The notes beneath the pieces are model-generated. The model made no database searches. It worked only from the letters and a program-made list of their open reading frames with translations, and was not told the origin of the DNA. Of a DNA stretch of 10,296 nt, positions 1 to 8,628 are shown one piece after another (within the stretch, counting starts at the first letter, position 1; the number at the start of each line of letters is the position of its first letter). Location: positions 1 to 10,296 of the forward strand of contig WSZY01000101.1 in assembly GCA_013139875.1 (NCBI GenBank), written 5' to 3'. The position numbers and the translations under genes are program-made. This DNA is from Mariprofundaceae bacterium (GTDB taxonomy: Bacteria > Pseudomonadota > Zetaproteobacteria > Mariprofundales > Mariprofundaceae).

Positions 1-1182
1 CAGCAGGCCACTGGCCTGTGATCCCAGTGCGATCACACACGCGCCGGTCAGGGTTGCAAAATCAATAATTTCGGCAGGTTTCTTCTCGGCCGCATAAGCC
101 AGCGCATCACACAGGATAATGCGCCCTTCCGCATCGGTGTTGAGCACTTCGATATTGATCCCCTTATAAGAGGTCACAATATCACCGGGCTTGTAGGCCG
201 CACCACCCAACAGATTTTCAGTGGAAGGGATCACACCCAGCAGATTGATCGGCAGGCTCATTTCGGTTACTGCCTTGAAAATTCCCAGCACAGCGGCTGC
301 GCCGCACATATCAAACTTCATCTCATCCATTGCGCCCGCAGGCTTTATCGAGATACCTCCGGCATCAAAGGTCAGTCCTTTACCAACCAGTGCAACCGGC
401 GCATCATTTTTCTTGCCACCGTTGTACTCCAGCACAATAAAGCGAGGCTCTTTGGCTGAGCCCTGATTAACGGCCAGAAGTGCGGTAAAACCGGCCTTCT
501 CAATAGCCTTCCTGTTCATCACGGTAACTTTCAGTTTTTTGTGTTTCAGTGCCGCTGCCTGGTCACCCAGGAATTCCGGGGTACAGACATTGCCCGGCTC
601 ATTAGAAAGGTCACGGGCAAAGTTGGTTCCCATAGAGACCGCCTTTGCCGTCGCTACCGCAGCTTCTGCCGCATCCAGATCACGGCGCGATGGAATCATG
701 ATCGTGACCGACCTTAATTCGCGTTTGTTCTCTCTCTTCCCGGTCTGGTATTTCTCGAACGTGTAGAGCCCCAGCCAGACGCCTTCAGCGACAGCCTGAA
801 CCTTGTCGGCAAGCGAAGCAGCACGAACATTCAGTTCGGAAAAATAGAGGGAAATATCACGCGCACCACTGGTCTCAAGCTTGCGTGCCGTTTTGCTGGC
901 AAGCGCACGCAGCTTCTGCAACGTCAGCTTCTTCTCATCACCTGCCCCTGCAATCTCCACGCGCTGGCTGTAGGTTCCCTCCACATCATAAAGAGTATGT
1001 GATATGCCAAATTTACCGGAGTTATCAAATTTTCTCAGGAATGCGCCAATCTCTTTCCCGGTAGCCTCCTGAAGTTCCCTGCCTGATTCGGTCAGCTTCC
1101 GGCCTTCAAGAAGCGGCAGAACCACGGCATCATCACGCTGTTTATGGGCACTTCCCGCCTTGACTAAAATCTCGATCATCAT
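1..1182 (-). CDS. pepA: Leucyl (cytosol) aminopeptidase PepA, M17 family; C-terminal part outside window
   Basis: Metal-dependent cytosolic exopeptidase that removes N-terminal residues from peptides; some bacterial PepA proteins also bind DNA. The visible 394 codons cover the N-terminal domain and most of the C-terminal catalytic domain. Metal ligands seen are K268, D273 and D291 (in GKGLTFDAGG and MKFDMCG), then D350 and E352 in the M17 signature NTDAEGR (348-354). Catalytic K280 (SIKPAG) and R354 are also present. All sit two residues before the E. coli PepA numbering, so the enzyme should be active. Two in-frame ATGs occur at 1182 and 1179. An AGGAG at 1190-1186 lies only 3 bases before the first but 6 before the second, so translation may really begin at 1179. 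The gene follows the glnA terminator and so probably has its own promoter, though I see no convincing one. The end lies beyond base 1. Confidence 0.96.
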   Translation of the reverse strand, partial: MMIEILVKAGSAHKQRDDAVVLPLLEGRKLTESGRELQEATGKEIGAFLRKFDNSGKFGISHTLYDVEGTYSQRVEIAGAGDEKKLTLQKLRALASKTARKLETSGARDISLYFSELNVRAASLADKVQAVAEGVWLGLYTFEKYQTGKRENKRELRSVTIMIPSRRDLDAAEAAVATAKAVSMGTNFARDLSNEPGNVCTPEFLGDQAAALKHKKLKVTVMNRKAIEKAGFTALLAVNQGSAKEPRFIVLEYNGGKKNDAPVALVGKGLTFDAGGISIKPAGAMDEMKFDMCGAAAVLGIFKAVTEMSLPINLLGVIPSTENLLGGAAYKPGDIVTSYKGINIEVLNTDAEGRIILCDALAYAAEKKPAEIIDFATLTGACVIALGSQASGLL

Positions 1183-1286
1183 CTGCTCCTAATTTGAAAA
1201 AACTTCTGTTTTCTCTCTCATCCCCCGAAGATAGTGTAAAAAGACAAAAAGAAAAGCACCATTCAAGGCTTTCGTAACCAACAGAT

Positions 1287-1323
1287 AAAAAAAAGGCCAC
1301 CACTTACGTGGCAGCCTTTTTTT
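1287..1323 (-). terminator. Rho-independent terminator after glnA, possibly bidirectional
   Basis: A hairpin has arms AAAAAAGGC...GCCTTTTTT, a 2x2 internal mismatch (CA/CA), an inner CCAC/GTGG stem and a TTAC loop. T runs flank it on both strands: 8 bases on the minus strand (1294-1287) and 7 on the plus strand (1317-1323). It begins about 20 bases after the glnA stop in the direction of glnA transcription, so it should end the glnA transcript and insulate pepA. The symmetry suggests it could also stop transcripts from the other side. Confidence 0.88.
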
Positions 1324-1341
1324 GTTTTCGGAAGAACAGAA

Positions 1342-2775
1342 CTATACTGAGTAGTAAAGTTCCATTTCCATTGGATGTGGGCGCATACGAACTTCATTGA
1401 CCTCTTCCATCTTCAATTCGATGTAAGCATCAATCATATCGTCATCCATCACACCACCGGTCTTCAGGAATTCACGATCTGCATCGAGGCATTCCAGAGC
1501 CTGCTCAAGGCTGGCACAAACTGTTGGAATCTTCTTGCCCTCTTCCGGAGGAAGATCGTAGAGATTCTTATCAGCCGCTTCACCCGGATCGATCTTGTTC
1601 GCAACACCATCAAGTCCGGCCATCATCATGGCAGTGAATGCCAGATACGGGTTGGCCGAGCAGTCAGGGAAACGAACTTCAATACGACGAGCCGGATCGG
1701 AGTTTACAACCGGGATACGGATGGAAGCCGAACGGTTACGGTTTGAGTAAGCCAGCATTACCGGTGCTTCAAAGCCGGGAACCAATCTCTTATATGAGTT
1801 GGTAGAAGCGTTGGTGAATGCATTCAATGCACGGGCGTGCTTGATGATACCACCGATGTACCACAGAGCTTCCTGTGAAAGGTTGGCATACTTATCACCT
1901 GCGAAGAGGTTCTTACCATCTTTCCACAGAGACTGATGAACGTGCATTGCAGTTCCGTTGTCATTGTAGATTGGCTTAGGCATGAATGTTGCAGTCTTGC
2001 CGTGAGCATGTGCCACGTTATGGATCACGTATTTATACCACTGAGACTTATCTGCCTGCTCGATCAACTCACCGAACTTCATCGCCAGTTCGCACTGGCC
2101 AGCAGTTGCTACTTCATGGTGATGACACTCCATGTGGAAACCAAGATCGGTCATCACAAGAGACATGTCGTTACGAATTTCGTGCAGGGAATCAACCGGA
2201 GGAACCGGGAAGTAACCACCCTTTATGCCCGGACGATGACCATAGTTGCGCATCATGCCTTCGGAAGTATCAGCAAAGTTTTTGCCGGAATTCCAGGCTG
2301 CTTCTTCGGATTCGATCTGGTAGCCACAGCTACCCATCTCGTTGTTCCAGGTTACGCCGTCAAAGACGAAAAACTCCAGCTCAGGGCCAAAGTATGCTGT
2401 ATCAGCAATGCCTGCAGAGCGGATATGGTTCAGGGCACGCTGTGCCACCTGACGTGGGCAACGATTATAATCCTGACCGGAGATCGGATCGATCACCTGA
2501 GCAACCAGCACCAGTGTGCAGGCTTCGAAGAATGGATCAATATTTGCACTTGCCGGATCCGGAATCAGAGCCATGTCTGAATTATTGATATCACACCAGC
2601 CGGCTACAGATGATCCGTCGAAGGCAAAGCCATCTTCGAAACTATCTTCACTCAGCTCATGAATTGGAAATGTTACGTGCTGCCATTTGCCGCGTGTGTC
2701 GGTAAAACGAACATCAACAAATTCGCACTCGTTCTCTTCGATCAGATCAAAGACTTTTTTGATTGCGTCACTCAC
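1342..2775 (-). CDS. glnA: Glutamine synthetase type I (GlnA), adenylylation-regulated type
   Basis: Makes glutamine from glutamate, ammonia and ATP in the cytosol; the family forms dodecamers. The frame stays open to a TTG at 2844, but the start chosen is GTG at 2775, because AGGAGA (2787-2782) lies 6 bases upstream and the protein then begins like other GlnA proteins ([14 protein letters not shown]). That gives 477 residues, the normal size. Visible motifs are [12 protein letters not shown] near the N-terminus, the metal-binding pair E132/E134 in [37 protein letters not shown], the glutamate-side NRSASIRIP and the C-terminal ELYYSV. Tyr406 in [10 protein letters not shown] matches the tyrosine that is adenylylated in the enterobacterial enzyme (Tyr397), so GlnE-type control is likely. 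A sigma-54-like promoter lies upstream and a hairpin terminator downstream, so it probably forms its own nitrogen-controlled unit. Stop is TAG. Confidence 0.97.
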   Translation of the reverse strand: MSDAIKKVFDLIEENECEFVDVRFTDTRGKWQHVTFPIHELSEDSFEDGFAFDGSSVAGWCDINNSDMALIPDPASANIDPFFEACTLVLVAQVIDPISGQDYNRCPRQVAQRALNHIRSAGIADTAYFGPELEFFVFDGVTWNNEMGSCGYQIESEEAAWNSGKNFADTSEGMMRNYGHRPGIKGGYFPVPPVDSLHEIRNDMSLVMTDLGFHMECHHHEVATAGQCELAMKFGELIEQADKSQWYKYVIHNVAHAHGKTATFMPKPIYNDNGTAMHVHQSLWKDGKNLFAGDKYANLSQEALWYIGGIIKHARALNAFTNASTNSYKRLVPGFEAPVMLAYSNRNRSASIRIPVVNSDPARRIEVRFPDCSANPYLAFTAMMMAGLDGVANKIDPGEAADKNLYDLPPEEGKKIPTVCASLEQALECLDADREFLKTGGVMDDDMIDAYIELKMEEVNEVRMRPHPMEMELYYSV

Positions 2776-2781
2776 AGATTG

Positions 2782-2787
2782 TCTCCT
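2782..2787 (-). promoter_or_regulatory. Ribosome binding site that fixes the GTG start of glnA
   Basis: AGGAGA on the minus strand, 6 bases before GTG at 2775. It decides against the upstream TTG at 2844, which would add 23 residues not found at the N-terminus of GlnA proteins and would start almost at the predicted transcription start. Confidence 0.85.
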
Positions 2788-2856
2788 GTTGGAAAATAAA
2801 ATATAGACCCATCCATATTTTTTGAAGAGGGCAGACTTGCACAAGATAATAAAATT

Positions 2857-2873
2857 GGCAATAAGGCCGCCAG
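2857..2873 (-). promoter_or_regulatory. Candidate sigma-54 (RpoN) promoter of glnA
   Basis: The minus strand reads CTGGCGGCCTTATTGCC. The invariant GG (2871-2870) and GC (2859-2858) are exactly 10 bases apart, and both TGGC and TTGC core tetramers are present with the standard 7-base gap. The A-C after TGGC and the final A/T of the full consensus are not matched. Transcription would begin near 2846, about 70 bases before the glnA GTG. Many proteobacterial glnA genes are driven by sigma-54 with NtrC, which fits. Activator sites would have to lie in the 3' end of nadE; I see no clear NtrC dyad there. Confidence 0.6.
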
Positions 2874-2891
2874 AACTCTTGCCGCTTCTAC

Positions 2892-4511
2892 CTACACTTC
2901 ATGAAATGCGTGTGTAATGGGATAACGCCTGTCCCGGCCGAATGCACGCCGGGTGATCTTCACACCCGGCGGTGCCTGACGCCGTTTATATTCAGCTGCA
3001 TGCAGCATACCCACCACGCGCTGAACCTCACTCCTGTCAAACCCCTGTGATGCAATCTCATCAACCGAGAGCCGATCTTCAATGCTTCCCTTCAGGATGG
3101 CATCCAGCTTATCGTAGTCCGGTAGCGAGTCTGAATCCTTCTGGTCAGGCCTGAGCTCTGCAGATGGCGGTTTATCAATACTATTTTGCGGAATTATCTC
3201 ATGCTCACGATTTATGTAGTCTGCCAGTGCAAACACATCGGTTTTATAGACATCCTTCAGCACAGCAAAGCCACCGGCCATATCCCCGTAAAGCGTGGCA
3301 TAGCCGACTGCCATCTCTGATTTATTACCGGTTGTCAGCAGCATGCGGCCGCTCTTATTTGAGATCGCCATTAACAATATACCACGACTGCGAGCCTGAA
3401 TATTCTCCTCTGTCACATCCGGTTCACTCATGCCCCATGCGGCGAATGTATCGGCAAGAACTGTATCAACTGCATCAACAGGCCCTGCAATGGGCAGGGT
3501 CACACTCTCAATGCCGAGATTCACCGCCAGTGCTTCTGCATCTGTAACAGAGTGATCACTGGAGAGCTTCGAGGGCAACAGTACACCCAACACGTTCTCC
3601 GCCCCCAGTGCTTCCACCGCAATGGCTGCCGTGACGGCCGAATCAATACCGCCGGAGAGCCCGATCAGCACCTGCTGGCAGCCATTCCTGTGTACATAAT
3701 CACTTACACCCAGCACCAGTGCAGCATGAATCTGCGCAACCGTTGATGGAACAGGGACAACAGATGACTGGCCGGCCTGCTCCAGGTCGACAACCGGCAA
3801 TGCTGTTTCAAAAAGAGGAGCCCGAAGCAGCAACTCTCCTGCTGCATCGACCACGTGAGAACCACCATCAAAGACCACCTCATCCTGCCCACCCACCGGA
3901 TTGACATAGATCACAGGGGCTGAAAAGCACTTTGCACGTTCACTCATCAGCGCCTCGCGCTCAATCTGTTTATCGATGTGGAAAGGTGATGCATTGAGGT
4001 TCAGCCATACATCGGCAGTCAGCCCGGCCTGTTTCCCTGCCAGCGAGTCGCTCCAGATATCTTCACAGATTCCAATGCCGACCTTCCAGCCATCAATATC
4101 GAAAACAACCTCATTGCCACTACCGGGGATAAAATAGCGCAGCTCATCAAAGACACCATAATTGGGCAGGCACTGCTTATCACAGATGCCGAGCAGTGCG
4201 CCTTTTCGTGCAATAAAGGCACTGTTCATCAACCTGGTTCTGTCACGACCGGCAACGCGGCGCGGCGCACCAAAGACGACAGCACAATCACCACTGGCTG
4301 CAACAATCTCATCCACGGCGAACTCCACCGCTTCCATAAACGAGGGCCGGAGTAGCAGATCTTCCGGCGGATAGCCGGTAACAGCAAGTTCAGGAAAGGC
4401 GATCAGATCACACGATGCATTTTCAGCCCTGTTGGCTGCATCAATCATCAGCTCAATGTTGCCGGTGATATCGCCCACTCTGGGGGCAATCTGTGCCAGC
4501 ATGATTTTCAT
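2892..4511 (-). CDS. nadE: Glutamine-dependent NAD(+) synthetase (NadE, two-domain form)
   Basis: Last step of NAD synthesis: nicotinate adenine dinucleotide is adenylated and then amidated with ammonia taken from glutamine. The 539 residues have two domains. The N-terminal nitrilase-type glutaminase (about 1-250) carries the triad E41 (FPELAVTGY), K112 ([14 protein letters not shown]) and C149 (GIGICEDIW). The C-terminal synthetase (about 260-539) has the pyrophosphate loop SGGIDS (286-291), ENIQAR (369-374), TTGNKSE (393-399) and [13 protein letters not shown] (408-420). Both active sites look complete. The ATG overlaps the queA stop (ATGA), with AAGGAG 5 bases upstream inside queA, so the two are translationally coupled. 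Because it uses glutamine rather than free ammonia, it depends functionally on GlnA, encoded next on the same strand. Stop is TAG. Confidence 0.97.
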   Translation of the reverse strand: MKIMLAQIAPRVGDITGNIELMIDAANRAENASCDLIAFPELAVTGYPPEDLLLRPSFMEAVEFAVDEIVAASGDCAVVFGAPRRVAGRDRTRLMNSAFIARKGALLGICDKQCLPNYGVFDELRYFIPGSGNEVVFDIDGWKVGIGICEDIWSDSLAGKQAGLTADVWLNLNASPFHIDKQIEREALMSERAKCFSAPVIYVNPVGGQDEVVFDGGSHVVDAAGELLLRAPLFETALPVVDLEQAGQSSVVPVPSTVAQIHAALVLGVSDYVHRNGCQQVLIGLSGGIDSAVTAAIAVEALGAENVLGVLLPSKLSSDHSVTDAEALAVNLGIESVTLPIAGPVDAVDTVLADTFAAWGMSEPDVTEENIQARSRGILLMAISNKSGRMLLTTGNKSEMAVGYATLYGDMAGGFAVLKDVYKTDVFALADYINREHEIIPQNSIDKPPSAELRPDQKDSDSLPDYDKLDAILKGSIEDRLSVDEIASQGFDRSEVQRVVGMLHAAEYKRRQAPPGVKITRRAFGRDRRYPITHAFHEV

Positions 4512-5554
4512 TGGCTCTCCTTGCCCATCTCTCTGCTCATCCTCCGAATAAACATGGCATCTCCATAGGAGTAAAAACGATATTCCTGCCCTATGGCATA
4601 CTCATATGCAGCCATCATACGCCTGTGCCCCGCCAATGCACTCACCAGCATCAACAGTGTCGATTTTGGCAGATGAAAGTTGGTCAACAGCGCATCCACC
4701 ACTCTGAATTCATACCCCGGATAGATAAAGATGTCCGTTCGTCCTGAACCTGCTTTAACGCCACGACCATCAGAAGCGGCTTCCAGCGTTCGCAGTGATG
4801 TTGTTCCGACAGCCACCACCCGTCTCCCTTCACGCCCGGCCCTGTTGACCTGTTCAGCCGCACTATCAGAAATATGGTAGGCCTCTTCATGCATCACATG
4901 CTCATGAATAGTCTCCACCTGTACCGGTTGAAAGGTTCCCGGGCCGACATGCAGCGTGACATGCACAAAGGTTGCCCCCGCCCGCTGCATCTCTTTCATG
5001 AGTGCTTCGGTCAGATGCAGGCCTGCTGTCGGTGCTGCTACCGCCCCCGGCTTATTGGCAAAAACAGTCTGGTAACGCTCTTTGTCCATTTCCGTGTCCA
5101 CCCTGTCGATATAGGGGGGGAGCGGTATATGCCCGTTTGCTTCAATGGCCTGCATGACGTCTTCAGCCATCAGCCGGACACGCACCTCCTTGCCATCACG
5201 CTGCAGAATTTCTGCACTGAAATCATCAGTGATCGTGATAATCTCGCCCGGTTTAAGCGGCTTGTTTGCCTTTCCCCAGGCGAGCCATTCATTGCTCTCA
5301 GCTGTCGGCTCAAGCAGCAGCAACTCCACCTTCCCGCCACTCTGCTTTTTCCCGAGCAGGCGTGCGGGGATCACACGGGTATCATTGAGAACCCACAGGT
5401 CACCGGGCTGCACCAGTTGAGGCAAATCAGCTATATGCCGGTCCAGGAACGGGTCAGACTGAATATCAAGCAGGCGTGAGGCATCCCTTTCCGGCAACGG
5501 GTGCCCGGCAATCAAATGCTCCGGCAGGGCATAATCAAAATCAGTAAGTTGCAT
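4508..5554 (-). CDS. queA: S-adenosylmethionine:tRNA ribosyltransferase-isomerase QueA
   Basis: Transfers and isomerises the ribosyl moiety of S-adenosylmethionine onto 7-aminomethyl-7-deazaguanine in the anticodon loop of certain tRNAs, giving epoxyqueuosine in the queuosine pathway. The 348 residues are the usual length. Family motifs in order are VLNDTRVIPARL (55-66), GHIPLPPYI (141-149), APTAGLHL (174-181), VGPGTFQPV (203-211), VGTTSLRTLE (249-258), the TNFHLPKSTLLMLVSA block (291-306) and SYGDAMFI (329-336). The N-terminus (MQLTDFDYALPEHLIA) is the normal family start, yet I see no Shine-Dalgarno sequence in the 23 bases separating it from the upstream kinase gene. Translation may depend on ribosomes finishing the kinase. 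The frequent neighbour tgt is not here; the next gene is nadE, overlapping by four bases. Confidence 0.97.
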   Translation of the reverse strand: MQLTDFDYALPEHLIAGHPLPERDASRLLDIQSDPFLDRHIADLPQLVQPGDLWVLNDTRVIPARLLGKKQSGGKVELLLLEPTAESNEWLAWGKANKPLKPGEIITITDDFSAEILQRDGKEVRVRLMAEDVMQAIEANGHIPLPPYIDRVDTEMDKERYQTVFANKPGAVAAPTAGLHLTEALMKEMQRAGATFVHVTLHVGPGTFQPVQVETIHEHVMHEEAYHISDSAAEQVNRAGREGRRVVAVGTTSLRTLEAASDGRGVKAGSGRTDIFIYPGYEFRVVDALLTNFHLPKSTLLMLVSALAGHRRMMAAYEYAIGQEYRFYSYGDAMFIRRMSREMGKESQ

Positions 5555-5577
5555 GGAGATAATCTATATAACAGGAA

Positions 5578-7731
5578 CTATGGCTTTTCTAAAACCCTGT
5601 ACAGGGCCTTTTTCAGATCTTTAGCCCTGAACGGCTTGGCAACAAACATATCCGGCCGCCTCTCTTCAGCAAGGCTTTCTATCTCCACCTCACTATAACC
5701 GGACACCAGAATAACAGGTATCCGGGGGTTGGCTTCACGCATCTTCCTCATCGCATCCACACCACCCAGTCTCGGCATGGTTATATCCAGTAATACGGCA
5801 ACAATTTCTTTCTGGTGTTTACAGAAAACATCCACTCCCTCCAGACCATCGGCTGCCTGTAAAACATCAAAATGAAAATGCTTAAGGAAGAGTGATGCCA
5901 CTTTGCGTACCGCCGGATCATCATCAACAACCAGGACAGTTCCATCGCCTTGCCATCCATCCATCTCGGAAGTAATAACCTCTTTTTTTCTGAAGGTCTG
6001 ATAAGCACGGGGAAGCAGGATCCTGAATTTACTGCCTTTTCCGGCTTTACTGATCACTTCGATCACACCCTTGTGTCCATGAATAATACCGAGCACAGCA
6101 GACAATCCGAGACCCGTTCCGCTCTCTTTTCTGGTAAAGAACGGATCAAAAATCTTTCTTACCGTCTGCTTCGTCATACCACACCCTGAATCAGCTATCG
6201 TAACAAACACATATTTACCTTCGGGAAGATCAGTGCCGTTGTATTGTCTGTCCAGAAATGCCCTGCCTGCATTCATAATTCCGGTACGTATCCGGATATC
6301 TCCTGCATCAGAACCAATCGCTTCGGCCGCATTAATGATAAAGTTCAGAATCACCTGCTGGATCTGTGCCTTGTCTGCCTCGATGGAAAGTGGCTGCTCA
6401 TCAAGTCTCAACTGCAGCTTGATATTCTGATCGAGGGATGCCCTGAGCAGACTGCCCATGTCCCGCACAAGCCCGTTAATTTCCAGTATATCCATGGTAT
6501 GCGGACTTTTGCCGGCATAGGCAAGCATCTGCTTGCACAGTTCCGCTGCCTGGTTACATGCCTCTTCGATATTGTCAAAATGCTCACTGGCTCGCGATGG
6601 CTCTTTCACCTCCCTCCGCGCCAACTCAGCATTACCCATGATAGCTGCCAGAAGATTATTGAAATCGTGCGCAATACCACCGGCGAGCACACCAAGTGAT
6701 TCCAGGCGCTGGGAATGCTCCAGTTGGCCCTGCAACAAAAGGTTCTTCTCCTCATACTTTCTGCTCTCGGACAGATCACGACAGGATATGAGAAAGGATG
6801 GCTCACCATCAAATATCACAGGACTGCCCTGAACTTCAGCAATAAATGTTTCACCGTTTCTGCGTAGCAGTTTTTCCTCCACCACAGGTACGGCTATACC
6901 CTCCTTCATCTGGGTCTGCATCCGTTCAATAGCCATGGAGTGATAATCGGGGTGAATGTAGTCCAGAACCGGTGTTCCCAGAATCTCCTCGCTACTTTCA
7001 GAGGCAAACAACTCTATGCCAGCAGGATTCATATAAACCCATTTCCCATCACGATGTACACCCACGGGGTTGGGTGAATTTTCAAGCAATACCCGGTGAT
7101 TGGCTTCACTCTCAGCCAGTAACACTGTCTCCTGTTTTAATTGCCCCTGAGCTCTCTGCAGAAGTCCTTTTCCCTCTTCGATCGAACTTACAATAAGATA
7201 GGCAAGTATCGTAAAAGCTGCATACACCGAACCAAAGTAAGGCATGATGCTCCAGTCCGGAGAGAGTGGCAGATGACCCAGCCATGCAACAGCCGCAAAA
7301 CCGATGATGGTCAGCGCATAGGTGATCGACCAGGCCAGACCGGCGCGGGCACCGGAGATAAAACCGGAAAAGAAAGGAAAGCCCAGGCTCCATACATAAC
7401 CAATACCGCTGATACCACCGAGAAAAAACAGCAAAAGGAAGAGCGTTGCCGCATACAGGTTCGTGATGGCACCCAACCAGAAAACCGGTGCATCATGGTG
7501 TGACCACCACCATGTCAGGGCAAGCACCAGTGCCATAGCTGCTTCAACCCATGCAAGCAGATAAAAGCCCTGCATAAAATTCAACACAAAGAATACAGTG
7601 ACAAAAGGCAGGGCGGTCAGCAGGCAAATTCTGATCGCTTTCAGCTGCACATCACCAGCATGAGAAACATCCGGCTCCGATGATGTGCCGTGGGTCAAAA
7701 CCGTCTCTTCCGCCGGTTGCTCTGCTGTCAA
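5578..7731 (-). CDS. Membrane-bound hybrid sensor histidine kinase (6 TM - PAS - HisKA - HATPase - REC)
   Basis: A 717-residue signalling kinase with an unknown stimulus. About six hydrophobic segments lie within residues 34-182, followed by a short linker helix (about 184-208) and a PAS domain (about 209-325). HisKA has phosphoacceptor H355 in GGIAHDFNN. The ATPase domain shows N463/N467 (LNFIINAAEA), D514 (IADSGCGM), FDPFFT (528-533) and GTGLGLS (538-544). A C-terminal receiver (about 597-717) has D603-D605, acceptor D649 (LLDITMP), S677 and K699. All catalytic residues are present. The receiver is the last domain: no HPt, DNA-binding or cyclase output is fused, and no response regulator lies nearby, so partners must be encoded elsewhere. 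The start is TTG at 7731, chosen because AGAGGGG (7744-7738) ends 6 bases upstream and the next methionine is residue 53, inside the first membrane segments. It sits 23 bases before queA. Stop is TAG. Confidence 0.92.
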   Translation of the reverse strand: MTAEQPAEETVLTHGTSSEPDVSHAGDVQLKAIRICLLTALPFVTVFFVLNFMQGFYLLAWVEAAMALVLALTWWWSHHDAPVFWLGAITNLYAATLFLLLFFLGGISGIGYVWSLGFPFFSGFISGARAGLAWSITYALTIIGFAAVAWLGHLPLSPDWSIMPYFGSVYAAFTILAYLIVSSIEEGKGLLQRAQGQLKQETVLLAESEANHRVLLENSPNPVGVHRDGKWVYMNPAGIELFASESSEEILGTPVLDYIHPDYHSMAIERMQTQMKEGIAVPVVEEKLLRRNGETFIAEVQGSPVIFDGEPSFLISCRDLSESRKYEEKNLLLQGQLEHSQRLESLGVLAGGIAHDFNNLLAAIMGNAELARREVKEPSRASEHFDNIEEACNQAAELCKQMLAYAGKSPHTMDILEINGLVRDMGSLLRASLDQNIKLQLRLDEQPLSIEADKAQIQQVILNFIINAAEAIGSDAGDIRIRTGIMNAGRAFLDRQYNGTDLPEGKYVFVTIADSGCGMTKQTVRKIFDPFFTRKESGTGLGLSAVLGIIHGHKGVIEVISKAGKGSKFRILLPRAYQTFRKKEVITSEMDGWQGDGTVLVVDDDPAVRKVASLFLKHFHFDVLQAADGLEGVDVFCKHQKEIVAVLLDITMPRLGGVDAMRKMREANPRIPVILVSGYSEVEIESLAEERRPDMFVAKPFRAKDLKKALYRVLEKP

Positions 7732-7737
7732 CTGCTA

Positions 7738-7744
7738 CCCCTCT
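7738..7744 (-). promoter_or_regulatory. Ribosome binding site supporting the TTG start of the kinase
   Basis: AGAGGGG on the minus strand, 6 bases before TTG at 7731. No ATG or GTG gives an alternative start before the membrane domain. Confidence 0.6.
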
Positions 7745-7766
7745 CTTCCAGTTTTATATCGGACAG

Positions 7767-7798
7767 ATCAGAAACAGTTCCTGATAACAGATATTATA
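7767..7798 (-). promoter_or_regulatory. Putative kinase promoter (-10 box) followed by a 19-base imperfect palindrome
   Basis: In the 104-base gap between rpiA and the kinase, the minus strand has a perfect TATAAT at 7798-7793. No good -35 box lies 16-18 bases upstream. Seven bases downstream is the imperfect palindrome ATCAGGAACTGTTTCTGAT (7785-7767), pairing 8 of 9 positions around a central base. It would cover the transcription start, as an operator often does. There is no T run after it, so it is not a terminator. The function is inferred from position only. Confidence 0.4.
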
Positions 7799-7835
7799 CA
7801 GCCCATGATGCACTTGATGCTTTGTCTGCCGGTAA

Positions 7836-8504
7836 TTAACGGATTGTTTCGACACCATCAGGTGTCCCCATCAGTACAACATCAGCGCCCTGATGCGAAA
7901 AGATACCATTGGTCACCACACCCGGAACCGAGTTCAGATGATCTTCCAGTCCGCGTGCGTCGGTAATAGTCAGGCCATATACATCAAGAATAATATTGCC
8001 GTTATCGGTGGTGAACCCTTCGCGGAGCTTCGGCTCACCGCCCAGCTTTTCAGCCACAGATGCAACCAGCTCCTCTGCCATGGGAATCACCTCAATCGGC
8101 AGTGGAAACAGACCCAGTGCATCCACTCTCTTGGTCTCATCAACGATACAGACAAAGCTGTCCGATGCTGCCGCAACGATCTTTTCACGGGTTAGTGCAC
8201 CACCGCCACCCTTAATCAGGTTCTTCCCTGCATCAAACTCATCTGCACCATCAATATAGACAGATAGTGAATCGACCCGGGTCAGTGCCTCATTGAGATC
8301 CAGCACCGGAATACCGTGGCCGGCCAGACGCTCAGCAGTCGCCTCTGAGCTCGCCACTGCACCCTTAATTCTATCTTTCATCGTCGCCAGCGCATCAATA
8401 AACATGTTAGCAGTTGATCCGGTACCGACGCCGACAATACTATCTTCAACCACATAGGAAAGTGCTGCCTCAGCCACTTTCTGCTTCATCTCATCCTGTG
8501 TCAT
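7836..8504 (-). CDS. rpiA: Ribose-5-phosphate isomerase A
   Basis: Interconverts ribose 5-phosphate and ribulose 5-phosphate in the pentose phosphate pathway; cytosolic. The 222 residues match the family length. Motifs are the phosphate-binding GVGTGSTAN (25-33), SSEATAERL (52-60), YIDGADEFD (83-91) and [13 protein letters not shown] (96-108). The expected active-site residues D85, D88, K98 and E107 are each four positions after the E. coli D81, D84, K94 and E103, so the enzyme should be functional. ATG at 8504 has a strong AGGAGG (8515-8510) 5 bases upstream; an ATG at 8508 is out of frame. It is transcribed away from the membrane-protein gene to its right and ends 104 bases before the kinase. 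I see no terminator after it, so some readthrough into the kinase is possible. Confidence 0.97.
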   Translation of the reverse strand: MTQDEMKQKVAEAALSYVVEDSIVGVGTGSTANMFIDALATMKDRIKGAVASSEATAERLAGHGIPVLDLNEALTRVDSLSVYIDGADEFDAGKNLIKGGGGALTREKIVAAASDSFVCIVDETKRVDALGLFPLPIEVIPMAEELVASVAEKLGGEPKLREGFTTDNGNIILDVYGLTITDARGLEDHLNSVPGVVTNGIFSHQGADVVLMGTPDGVETIR

Positions 8505-8508
8505 GCAT

Positions 8509-8628
8509 CCCTCCTGATCTGTACCGAAAGCCGAAAAAACTGAAGCAGAGCCTAACGGATAACAGAGCCCTTTCCAGTAAAATTCACAACAGTTGGAGGA
8601 GTTAAGTCGACTACGTTATGCTCGCGCC
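8509..8628. promoter_or_regulatory. Divergent intergenic region between rpiA and the membrane-protein operon
   Basis: Both outward transcripts should begin here. On the plus strand, TTGGAG (8593-8598) and TATGCT (8617-8622) are 18 bases apart and could act as -35 and -10 boxes. Transcription would then start at about 8629, the very ATG of the membrane protein. A 7-base direct repeat CAGAGCC occurs at 8546-8552 and 8563-8569. For rpiA I see no strong promoter. All of these calls rest on short motifs. Confidence 0.35.

Noticed and set aside
1183..1290. A pepA promoter in the A/T-rich leader (TACACT or TATCTT as -10)
   Set aside because: No acceptable -35 box lies at a standard distance from either hexamer, and the run of T and C makes chance matches likely.
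1936..2588. Two long plus-strand open frames (214 and 200 codons) opposite glnA
   Set aside because: They lie antisense to highly conserved glnA codons, have no ribosome site, and their translations look like shadow sequence rich in Cys, His and Arg.
2776..2844. N-terminal 23-residue extension of GlnA from TTG 2844
   Set aside because: It has no ribosome site and no counterpart in the family, and begins at about the predicted sigma-54 transcription start; GTG 2775 has a well-spaced AGGAGA.
2940..2990. An NtrC-like dyad (GCACC...GGGTG) in the 3' end of nadE, near the glnA promoter
   Set aside because: The match to the NtrC consensus is partial and the bases encode a conserved PPGVK-type stretch of NadE, so coding constraint explains it.
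4874..5479. A 201-codon plus-strand open frame opposite queA
   Set aside because: queA is unambiguous on the other strand, and this frame has no start signal or recognisable protein character.
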